64,000 nt of DNA, from contig CAJFCV020000004.1 of assembly GCA_904066235.2 (NCBI GenBank), positions 9,114,001 through 9,178,000 of the forward strand, read 5' to 3'. Within the stretch, counting starts at the first letter, position 1; each line of letters opens with the position of its first letter. A program made the translations under genes and the position numbers. Shown piece by piece: positions 43,406 to 54,669 of this stretch. A model generated the notes under the pieces. The model did no database searches, had not been told where the DNA came from, and saw only the letters and a program-made list of their open reading frames with translations. Origin of the DNA: Bursaphelenchus xylophilus (lineage: Eukaryota > Nematoda > Chromadorea > Rhabditida > Aphelenchoididae).

Positions 43406-43589
43406 ATCTATTCTCCTTCAAATTTTTTAGGAATTTATGTGAAATACGAAGGAGAATATATTTGATGCAAAAAATAAAAGTTTGAATCAAACTGGCCTTA
43501 ACTTTATGGTGGAAACTTTTTAAGGTAAGAGTCTGTAGTTAGTTTGAACAAATTTATGATTAGAAAAACAACGGATTCTGCAAATTATT

Positions 43590-46500
43590 TTATGGTAGAT
43601 CAAAAATTGATTGTCCTAGGCATGTCTTTTCGTCCCGTTGGGTTACGTAGAGCACGTAATACACGAAGAAGAAGATAAATGCGATTGGCGACAAGAATCG
43701 GGAGGTAGCGTCGAGTCGATGATACAATTGAGTTAATCGCCGCTTTTGGATCTTGAATTTTTCTCTTTCGTATTCATTTGGGGCGCGGATCATCTCTTTT
43801 TCCTGAAATTTTGAGACTGTTATTAACATAAGAAGAACGCAGGATGTGCAGATTCAATTATGAGGAGTCTTGGGACAAGCTGACACAGGATTTTTCGAAG
43901 AAATTTTTATGTAAAAATTTGCTGAAAATCTCAGCTACCCCGGCTAAAGGAGACGTAAAATATTCGAAAATTAATGTGTGGCTCGTGAAAAGAATTTTGT
44001 CAAATCTGAAGGGATTCATAAACTTTCATTTAGAGGGCTTTCCATTTCAATTTGATCTAAAAATACTCCAAAAACTGACCATTCCTCGACTTTGCTTGAT
44101 CAGCGCCAACACAGCCAAACTTTCGACCAGCGAAAGAACGCTGAAAGTTTTCATCGCGGCGAACCAAATGTCCATAGAAGTCAGATACGATGTGTGAATA
44201 TCCGTATCTCCTTTTTCCATTTGAACTAGTGTTAAAAGCACAGTAATCGGAGTGATAATGCGGACATCTTCGTAGTTGTAGGGGACATAAGGCGCTACCC
44301 ACGCGAACATCATAGCCAGAGTACTGGGGATGTATTTCTCGACAATATATCGGGCGCCATCCCGTTCGAGATTGATCTTGAGTCGGAGGCAAGAGGAAGA
44401 GACTGAAAATTGTTGCGATTTCTGGGGTTTTTGGGCAAACATTTCAACTTTTTGCTTTCTTGCAGTCTCTTTCAAAAAGGGGCGTCGGAAATCTCGGCTT
44501 TTCTTCTATAGGAAGGGATAAGAATTTTCAGCAGATGGTAATTGGCTGGTTGGAAAAAGGGATGCGAAAAATAAACCGCAAAAAATAGCATTTTTTCCGT
44601 CCTCGGATTAAAAATCTCAATTTTTTTCCAAATTCAAGCACACCTACTTGCCGGACCTGATCCAGTGGCAAAAAATGTACCGTTTTGCATCCGGGAAGTA
44701 TCAAAAATGTGGCAAACTACCTCCCTCTCTAACTAAAAACCGGTTTGAAGAGCGCGCCCCTCAAAAAAAGAACGGGCGCGCTTTTGAATTGGAGTTTTTT
44801 TCACTTGGAGAGGGAGGTATTTTGGTACATTTTTGATACTTTCCGAGTGTAAAATGGAACGTTTTTTCCCACTGGATCAGGTCCGCCACTGTATTTTTCT
44901 TCGAAAATTTTAGTCAAAAGTCTTGCCCAATCTCATCAAAATAAGAGCATGTAATCTCCTAAAAATAAAAATGATAAGTTGTCGGCAAACTCACCCAATT
45001 TCCCCTCCACTTTACAAGTCTCCGCGAAGAGCCCTTTGATCCTCAATTCCGGCAACGTCACTTTGCTGTTGTATTCCACGGCATTTGTGTGCCAAGAGAA
45101 GCTGACGAACGACTTCGGATAGGCGACTAAAAATCTTCCAAAAAGTTACAGTAATCCCTACTTGAGCTAATCTTCAAATCACATTGTTGATGGTCGTGGG
45201 GATGTCGACAAAAAGTCATCAAACAAACCGGAAGCAGGGTGGCGCGCAGTGTGTAGAAGACCAATCCGCTTGGCATGACGCGCATTCGGAAATTGGGGAA
45301 CGAAACCACATGGAAATAACTGAATTTGGAGTTGACAAAGTAGGGGTCGGGACGCCACACCAGATCCAGAATCTCCTTTTCTCGGATTCGGATTGGCTTC
45401 GAATAATTGTTCGCCAAACGCACATCGTACCAGCTCATATGCATCTCTAGGTCAATGGAATATTCCATATTCTGACTGTCGAAATTCCCCAAATGAATGA
45501 CATTTAGGGCGATGCGAACGTGAACTGGGATGTCTGGAAGATTTTTCTTGGTTTATAAAGAGTTTCGGAAGAGAAAACGCAATTTTTTATAAAAAATCCT
45601 GTTTTCAAAAATAACATTTTTTTTTTGATTTTTTTAGGTGACAAAATTTTATTGTTCAATTTGGTAGACAAGTCTTGTAACTTTCATTTGGGGTACCCAT
45701 ACAAAATTTCAAAAAAATGAAGAAGTTTTTTTGATGACTAAAAAATTTTCCCTTTACCTGGAAACACCACTGGTACACTGTTGTTGTCATATTGGACAGT
45801 CTTCAAAATAGGCAGCAAGTAACTGGCGCCATGATCTCGATGAGCTTGACCGAAAGTTTGCTCCAGTTTCTCCGGATCACTCAACAATCCTCGGAGCTCT
45901 TCCTCCGACCGACCCAATGAGTCCGTGTGGAGGATCTCTCGGGCAGTTAAAACCCAATTGTCCTTGACTACGGTTACATTACCTGAAATTAAGTTTTGAC
46001 ACCGTATGATGTATAGGTATTACAGTTATTTATCTACTAATAACTGTAATAACAACTATAAATTTGGGATAATATTATACTTTCTACTGCGAAAAGGTTC
46101 TGAAAAAAGTACAAGGCTGCTTACCCGCATCGGCCTCCTCATCTTCCTCCGAATCCTCAAAAAGGATCCCAAAGAAGCTCATGATTCGGTCGTCTTCCGG
46201 ATCAACTGTACTTGTAGACACGAACTTCTCTTCTTCTGCCGCCAAGTCCTCCAATAAGGTGGCATTTGAGGTCGCATTTTCTACTTCAATTGTTGGCAAA
46301 ATTGCTAGAAAAGAAAGGCGAGGAAAACTTTGCAAAAAATGGATTTGTAAAATCATCAAAAATGGTTTTGGACTTACTAGTGGTGTAGTGAATATTCTCA
46401 ATATTTGTTTTGTTTTGTAGCTTCATCTTATCCTTCTTTTTCCCATTAGTTTTCTTTGGTTTCTTTGTCTTTGTTTTCTTCTTTTTTTCTTTCTTTTTTT

Positions 46501-48032
46501 CTACCCTATCTTCTTCATTATTGTCTACTCTTTCCTCATTTTTCTCGCTTAAAATCTCGTCAGTAATATCCTCACTGTCTTCTTGATCTTCCTCTTCCAT
46601 TTCCTCATCCAACTCGGCATCAAATTGATCGTAAATATGATCATCGTCATCATCCTCGAGATCACCATGGTCGTTGGCTTTTCGAAACTGCTTCATCACA
46701 GCATTCACTTTGTATTTTAGTTTGTCTGGAGAGAAATGAGACAGGGTTGCGGTAAAAAACAGAGTTTTCTACAAAGATTATAAGCCTTCTATCAAAAATA
46801 ATTTCTCATATTATCAAGCGAAAAACATACCCTCTACTGTATACATAATAAGTGCAAATATTCTGCCCTTTTCCACTGGTTTTTTTCTCCCGTTTAATTC
46901 AATTATCCTGATGAATATAAAGGATAAAAAATAAATCGGATAAGCTAGATTTCTTTCATGCATTAATTTCGGCCGCGGTCCTTTTTAATTTGACATAGAA
47001 ATGTCGCAAATCTTCCGGAAACTATTCGAATTTTGTGGACGACGACAAAATCTATCTGTTGCGAGCGTGGAGTTGGACTGCATTCCTAGTGTTTCTTGTG
47101 GAGTTGGTAAGTAATCGATGTATGTAATTTGCAGAGAAAGGGCTCAAAATGCAGAGCGCAGATTTTAATGAAACCTACTTGTTAGCACAGTTTTGGCGTA
47201 ACAATTTTTTCCAATGCATATCAGAGATTATGGACATTCGGTTTGTAGGAATTAACAGATATTTTTAGGTCAAAAGTTGGCGGAAATGGGGTGGTCTTGG
47301 CATGAAAAATTTCATGCTTATATCTGGCAATGTCCCGCAAAAAAGCCTATTTTTTACGCGAACTTTCAAGAATGAGACCGAAAAGTTTTCTGGCCGTACT
47401 CCGCGTTTTGCGTATTCTCTCGGCCGGAAAGATCATCGAAGATTTCGGCTTCCCCTGTAAACCGCAAGCTAAAGTTTTATAAAATTGATGTGTGGTCTAT
47501 TCCCAACGTGTCTTCAAAGGTTAAAAAAAAACTGACAATGCGATTCGCATATTGGACCTTTCTCTTATTAACGCCTAGTAAGGCTGGTGTTATACAGTAC
47601 ATAAACCCAGATGACTTACTTTTTTCCTTCACGTCCCGAAATTGAGTCTGAGATTTGTCATAGTCATAGAAATCGGTGTCCTCGACTTGATCATCCTCGT
47701 CGGAGACAGTGTCGGGCGATGAGAAATGGGCTTTCAAGTTGAGGAAGGAGATTATTCCACCAGCTGGAAAAGATGGTTTTTACTGCCCTATTTTTTTATA
47801 TGATAGGAGGTTTTGGTGTGAAAAATAAAGTACTACGCTAGCGAAAATATGCCAAATTTGTAGGAGATCTTTTCGTTCAGCAATAGCAAATTTTTCCAAC
47901 TCTCATTTTTTTATACATAAATCTCTTACTTTTTGACCGATACGACAGTCCCAGCGATGGCTTCGCTCTTTCCTCCTCACAATCCAAATTTCCAATTGAC
48001 AACAACAAAATCAATCCAAGCTTGCATAGCAT
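43590..48032 (-). CDS. Cys-loop ligand-gated ion channel subunit (LGC-type)
   Basis: Nine minus-strand exons: 48032-47930, 47763-47620, 46725-46378, 46304-46125, 45982-45758, 45533-45162, 45126-44995, 44402-44080 and 43802-43590; 679 residues, all phases consistent. After a signal peptide (MLCKLGLILLLSIGNLDC) comes an unusual ~230-residue insert. It is Asp/Glu-rich (DDDDDHIYDQ; EEMEEEDQEDSEDI), with a lysine run (KKKEKKKKTKTKKPKK). The ligand-binding domain follows (SWYDVRLA, WRPDPYFVNSK, RVMPSGLVFYTLRATL), with the Cys-loop CLMTFCRHPHDHQQC (13 residues between cysteines). M1-M3 run from YIVEKYIPSTLAMMFAWVAP to SLAVLALIK, and M4 is PIAFIFFFVYYVLYV. M2 lacks the PAR motif of classical anion channels (DVRIITPITVLLTLV instead). 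The M3-M4 loop is short. Ligand and ion selectivity are not deducible. Confidence 0.88.
44647..44891. mobile_element. Tc1/mariner-like foldback MITE, copy 2
   Basis: Long inverted arms (GTTTTGCATCCGGGAAGTAT left; complement right) with ends C..TGCCGGACC and GGTCCGCCACTG, flanked by TA on both sides. It lies in the channel gene's intron 44403-44994, in which the centre has a GCGCGCCC-type GC-rich turn. Confidence 0.9.
47125..47535. mobile_element. Decayed copy of the TAA-target foldback family
   Basis: In the channel gene's intron 46726-47619. It carries ATGCAGAGCGCAGATTTTAAT, TGGCCGTACTCCGCGTTTTG and TATTCTCTCGGCC, in the same order as copies A and B. Confidence 0.6.
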
Positions 48033-51000
48033 GATTAATTAGCAATATCAATGTTTTAATAGGCGAAATAACTGAGTTCGAAGGTAGTTTCTATTTATTT
48101 ACTTTTCTCTTCATTTCACCGTCGATGCACCTTCTTTTTGCATTCTCATTGCGCTTGATTTGATTAGAGGAGGAAACCGTTGGAATCTCGGAAGAAGGGT
48201 TACAGATTTTTGAGGGCTACAGAGGCAGTAGATTGTGATGGGAACGGTGAGGTGGATTTTGGAGCGTTTTCTTTGTAGTTTTCAAAGGAAAACACCCAAA
48301 ATGTGATGGAAGTCTTACGGTACGGCATTAGATGAATTTCTTTTTAACTCTGAATGAGACATGACCCTGGGCCGGACCGAAATCATGGCCCGGCCGTAGC
48401 ATATTGTCTCCTTTTGTGTCACAATTATTGGTATTGGCTAGACAACGGCTCAAGAGAGCTTTTAGGCTAAGTTTTTTTGAGGCATCGCTATCAAAAACCC
48501 GTTATTTTGCATGGGGAACACAGTGGTGAAAGTCCCGTCCCTGGAGGAGATCTAGTTTTCGAGACATGGAATTTGCGGTTAAATTACAGTATACGGTAAG
48601 AATTTTATAATAAAAAAAGTTGATGGGAAAGTTGTTTGTGATATTCAGAAGGTATAGATTTTCAAATTTTGTAGAATTTGAAAGAGTTTGAATTTTCGTG
48701 TAGCCACGAATCTCGGCTTGTAGGAAAACGTATTTCAAAAAGCATAAAGACGACTTCTAATTCAACGAGTCTTATTTTATCATCGTTTGGTACCTCAAAT
48801 CAATTTATCCCTCAAAATCACTACTTTAAGGCTACCTTTAAATTAAAAAGAGTTTTATTTCGAATACACCCCCAGGGCACTTTTTTTACAACTCCAATAG
48901 AGTTCATGTTCCTGAAAACATCTCGAAAAGTCTTCATGGTAAATAACTGATAATTCCGTCAAGAAATTTTACTTCCTCGTCGCGTTTTCTCCCTCTATCT
49001 TCTCCAAATTGCTCTTTCCTCACGTTCTTTCTTACCGCTTCAAAATTAAATTGCTCCTTTTAACAGTCTTATCAATTGGACTGATTTCAAAACGAATTAT
49101 GAGGTTTATTTTGAGGAAGGCAAAAAAAATAAATCTCTCTATTATTCCCCTTTCCTCAGCCATTTTCTCTCATCCGACTTTGTTTATGGTCTCGTAAGAC
49201 TTTCTTCTCACATCTCTTTGCTTTCTCCAGCTGTTTGTTCGGATTTTTAATTGACTTGGGCCAAGAAATTGATGATTTTTTCGGGTCGAAATTCTCGAAA
49301 TTTCAAGAACATTCAGCTTAAAAAATTGAGAACATAAGTCTCAGATTTTGAATATAACTTTCATAGCAGAAATTAGACATTTTAGAGATTCTCAAGGCAA
49401 AAAAAAGACACTCTAGAAGATAGTTAATGTGAAAAATTTTTTTGGAATTATAGTTTTCAGGAGGTAGATGTGGCAAACACAAACTGTATGAGATATTAGA
49501 TTTATTAGACGATCTCTTTTTGAGAGAGCAGGCAAAATGAGGAGTGTCGGCTAGACGAAAAATGCTTTTCGTTGATAACTTTTTGACCTCTTCTAAAAGA
49601 ACACTGATTATTTCGTGAAACTATTGCAAAACCCACATCTAACAGACCCTAAAATCTTCATATGAAATATCACAAAAAAGATTTCCACTTTTCCTCCCCA
49701 AAAAATTTCGATGATTTCTGAAAATGATGACCTAAAAATCTCGCATCATTCAAACTTGTACCAATTTCATCAAGACACCCAACTTTGAGATAATCCCCTG
49801 AAATTAGTCACCTTACTACTCACACTAATCAACTTCCTAATATGGTTACAGCTGCGCCAAAAACAAGCCCCATTGTTTTTCATTGAAAGTGCGAGCCTTT
49901 TTTCGTTCAATTTGATTATAGGGATTCTACGTTGCTACGAGACCGGGTCATTTCCATTCGGTCTGCTTGAACGTGCTCTTTGATAGACTATCATTTGTCC
50001 GATAGGATTTACAGTCCATTTTGCAAAACGTTCATGCGAAAATTACTCTTTTAAATTGTCGTTTTTTGGGCCGCGTCGAGACTGACAAGCTCTGGGAACC
50101 ACTAAAACAAATTATACCGATAATTGTTTTTTTATACGACTTCCGCTTTGTGATGAGTGAAAATTTTGAACTTCATTGTGTTTACCGTTAAATTTTTTTT
50201 TCATTTTCTGCCTTTTTTGAGTGAAATTTTCGATTTCACAGGGGAAGTTGTCAAAGTGAGACGGCCAAATTTTAGTGTTAAATTTTTGCTAACGCTTTGC
50301 AGAAACGCCCGAATTTTTCAGCCCCAACAGCCGGCAAAAATTTCACTTTTTTGTAAATATTGGTACAAAAGCCTTCTTTTCAACCCGAAGGAAATTTGGA
50401 TGATTTTTGAATGCTATAAATAGACGATTTTGCAGAACAGATCGTAAAATCGTAAAAATAATTGGTTTTGAATCAATTTCCGACCGAATAGGAAGAATTT
50501 TGAAATCCCGGCCCTGCCGGCGAGGCAAAATTTCTCGTCTAATGTTTTGCAAATTTTCATTCTGTGAAAAACGCCCTAGCCCAATTTTTTGGACGTTAAG
50601 ATACCCTTGGGACTCTATTTTGCTTTTATGGAGTCCAGACATTTTTTTGTTTTTCTCGATGTCATCATGCAATACTTTGACTAATTTTTTTTCAGGAATT
50701 GACAATTGTCTTAAGTACATAGTATGTTTAGAGAGTGTAGGCAACATTTTTAAAAAATCGGAGGGGTTTAACTTGATTTAGAATATAATTTTATCAAAAT
50801 TCAGCAATTTTATATTTGCCCTCATTTTTTATTCTTTGGCTTTTCCCTTGTTATAAGAGTTATATATAACCCTCTATCACCAATGCAATAACATGCCAAT
50901 AAATTCTTGTGGTCCATCTTTCAAAGTCCCCCGTTGTGGAAGACTTTCATTTTGACAGATCGGATCACATTACACGTTCAAACCCGCCAGATCTCACAAA

Positions 51001-52527
51001 TTTTTCTGTTCGTTTTTTCTCTCTGGCCATTGTAATCTTCGTTTTTTTTGTTGTTTACTCGCTTTTACGAGAAAAGACGCGATGAGGAAATGGCGGCGAA
51101 AAAAACAAGGGAATTGGATTGGTTTCTTTGCCATTGTCAGTGATAGTCTTGGGGTTACAAAAACATTCTCGTGACCCTTCGGAAATTGTCGTTTATTCTT
51201 CAAAGTTTAATTGCTTTGTCTAACGTAATTAGAGGAAAAATTTTTGAAAATGATAATTATTTTGAGTACGTTTTTGAGGAGTACTCTAAAATTTTCTCTC
51301 CGATTTTAATCAAATTTTGCCTAGATCCTCGAAATAGCCCATATTTCAATGCCTGAAAATTTTAAGTCAAGCTTTGCAAGCGCAGCCGGGGTTTTTTAAA
51401 ACGATCTTTTTTCGAAAGACTGCGCAAAATGAGAAGAGTCGCCAGAGAAAACCCGTTTTTGGCCCATAACTGTTTGAATTTCAATCAGAAAAAAATTATA
51501 TTTTTGCAGAAATTGCGCTCCTCTCTCTTCCAATACAACCATGAAAATTTTCAAACCAAAATTCAGAAAAAAAGTAATTTTTTTTCAAATTTTGACCAAA
51601 AATTCTAAAAATTTTATTTTTTTATAAAAATTCGTAAGTCAAAAATTTCACTCATGTCTAGGAAAATTCTACCTGAATATGTGCCAAGTTGACCGTGAAT
51701 TCCATTCGTCACCGTTACGCTCCTTTTCAAAGTTATTGTTTACCGCCACAGATGAGAAATGCCCTTGTCATATGACCTATATTGCACTCTAACCGAAAAA
51801 TTTCCGGTCCCATTCAACTCTAATTTTTGGCCAATACACTAACAGTACCACTGGAAATTCCAGTTTCTTTGAAATGCCAAGAATTTCTTAATTAAGACTC
51901 TTTCGTGATGGGACTCACGCTTATCATTTTTCGTAGTTTTTCATGTGCAAAGATTGTTGAATATCTCGGAGGCTCTTTAAAAGTGAGGTCTAAAATTTTT
52001 AGCGACTAATTTGTGACCTATCCAGAGGATGTGTGCGAAATTTGAAGTAAATCCGAGCTTTGTGCTTCGAGAAACTCCAACTCTAAACTAAATCACCTCA
52101 ATCCCAAGCTCTCCAAGTTTCCCAGCTCTTTCAAAAATGTTACACCCAAAATTACTACTCTGTTAATTGTTTTTTACAACGCTTTTCCACTTATTAGCAC
52201 AATCAGAACTCTGCTCCCTGCATAGTTCGCCAGAATTTCTAACTAACAATAAAAGCGAATTTGGAGGCGAAAAATAACTTTTTTATTCGTACTGCTCCGC
52301 ATGTTTAATCAGGCGATTATCCTACTGAGATTTTCTCTTCATTACGGCTGGGGATTCGTTTGTAGTGTGTATTTTACAAGTTTGTTGTGAACTTTTATGA
52401 TTTTTTTTTGTTCCAATAAGAGCGTTCGTTTTTTCCGAAGAAAAAAGTTAGAGCCGCCAAAAACGGTTTTCGTCTGGTCGATTCTCTCGTTTTTGCGCGC
52501 TCTCTCGACAAAAGAGAACGTTAAATA

Positions 52528-52775
52528 CAATGACGGACCAGATCGAGTGGCAAAAAATGTACCATTTTGCATCCGGGAAGTATCAAAAAATGTAGAAAAA
52601 TGCCTCTCTCTCCAAGCGAAAAAACACCGATTTCAAAAGCGCGCCCGCTCTTTTTTTGAGGATGTCCTTCAAAACGGAGTCTTTCACTTGGAGAGGGAGG
52701 CATTTTGCTATATTTTTTGATACTTCCCGGATGCAAAATGGTATTTTTTTTGCCACTGGATCAGGTCCGTCACTG
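52528..52775. mobile_element. Tc1/mariner-like foldback MITE, copy 3
   Basis: CAATGACGGACC...GGTCCGTCACTG ends flanked by TA on both sides, with ~105-bp inverted arms including CATTTTGCATCCGGGAAGTA. Best preserved of the three copies; no coding capacity. Confidence 0.92.
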
Positions 52776-54642
52776 TATACCGTACCTTTCAGTTTTCTCC
52801 CCATCCCTGTCTAAACTCATGTCTTTTTGATAGGAAATTTAGGAATTTGAGGAACCCAGAGGTGATGTTACACCATTCAGTATAGATTACAAGACTAACT
52901 AGAAACTAAAATGTTTTTTTATAAAATTTTCTGGAAATTTTTTTCGACTAGATTGAATTAAAGTTCGAACTTGTTAAATCGCCTTTCAAATTAAATGACT
53001 TGTCTTCCAACCCCCTTTTAGCTTGCCCTACACCACTTCAAAGATCAAATCTTACGAAAATTCCATCTAAAATTAGACCAGTCACCTAAAATAATATAAA
53101 AATTAAGCATAAAAATCTATCCCTTGTCGGCCTCAGACAGGGCCCGCGCTTTGTGTTCTTGCTCAAACACCCGCCGCAAGCTGCTTACCGAAGCCTGCGG
53201 AACGCACAAGTAGTCCTAATTAAACCACTGACAGCCATCCGTCTATCACGTGAACACAAAAACACAGCCGATGGATCACACGGTCCGCGGACACCGAAAA
53301 GCCCTCTATTATTTCCGAAAAAAAGAATAACAGAGCGCTTTCTTTCTTCTCCCTTTCTTTCTCTGCCCGCCGTCCCGCTTCTCCGCAATCTCTCGGCGAA
53401 AGCGCCGCAGGCGTCCCGTGTGTTCAGCCGGGAATCAGAAAAAAATTCCCGTCCCTTTCTCATTTCCCCCCCTCCATAACCAAGACGCCGTCTAATCTTG
53501 CGTCATAATGGCTGGAGACGTCTAAATCCCGACCTTCACCATGGTGAAGATAGGTGGAAGGGCGAGAAGATGGTGATTTTGACGGCTTTCAGCCGGATAA
53601 ACGCGCTCACCCAGCCCGAAGACTTGTTTTTACCGTTGGAGGGGCTGAGGTCGGCTCGGAGAGCGCTCATTTCTCGCTTATCATCAAAATTCCCGAAGAA
53701 ATAGACTTTCACCTCCGAGAAAACGCGGATTTTTAGCCGATTTCAGTGGGATTTCAAGAAAAGCTCTTGAGAAATGACATCATACTTGATTGTAGAGGGT
53801 AGAACAAAGCTTTCGAGATCAAAACTTGTCGCTTTTTCGAACAAATTGAGGTAAATTTCGTCTTTTTCTGCCGAAATTATGATATGTCCAGAAAATCCGT
53901 CATTCTGACCAGATTTCCTCACTATTTTTGGTGAGTCAGACAAAACAAAAATTTATGCTAATCCGTGTGAAAACTCTCCATAATTTTCAGCGAAAAAAAT
54001 GTTTCAAGACTTTCGATAATCTGTTTGTCGTGATGACGCATTTTCTGGAAGGACAAAAAAAATTATTCTCGAATTTCGCAGATGTTCGGTCTCCTCCCGA
54101 ATTGTTCAAACATCGCCGAGTCTTTCGGGCATTCTTCATTCAAATACCCCGAGGTTTTTTGCACTGTTTTACTAATTTCCGATGGAATTCTTTACTCGAA
54201 ATGTCTTCGGGATTCCGACTCTCCCCTCACCTCCTTCCCCATTCAACCTGGTCTCGTTCGTTCGCGAAATTGAGACAAAATTATGAGTCAATAAGAGATT
54301 TACAGTACTTACTTCGCCTTTGAATCGAGTTTGGGAGATTTTTTTGTAGTCGAAGCGAACGAAAATTATATTGTACTTGGTGGTGTAAAATTATTTTTGA
54401 AGGGAAACTACAAATTTGCTCTTATGTATGTAGGTTTTAGTGCTCTTTGAGCTTAATCCACTTTGCTCAACATTCTCCGTTCACTGGATTTGACGAATCT
54501 GCCGGATTAGGATATTATACTTGACTGGTGGAAAACTTGAAGGATTATTATGTCAAACTTGATGTCATGTTGTAATTTGTTTCGTGTACTCGTGTTTGGC
54601 CTTTTCTTGTAATAACTTTATAATTCGTTTTTAAATTAATCG

Positions 54643-54655
54643 TGTTATTTTACAG
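54643..54655 (+). promoter_or_regulatory. Likely spliced-leader acceptor, HECTD1
   Basis: GTTATTTTACAG ends at 54655, 14 bases before the ATG at 54670. No upstream exon with matching phase was found. Confidence 0.6.
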
Positions 54656-54669
54656 GACCTCACAGAAAT

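Larger units (their letters stand above)
48033..54655. other. Gene-poor, repeat-rich interval
   Basis: About 6.6 kb between the channel gene and HECTD1, which diverge from here. I see no supportable exon. It contains decayed family pieces (near 49530, 50240, 51170-51680, 51950-52075) and MITE copy 3. A GC-richer block at 53100-53480 with a CACGTG E-box (about 53248) is a candidate distal promoter element. Open frames of 90-135 codons here are low in conserved character. Confidence 0.5.
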
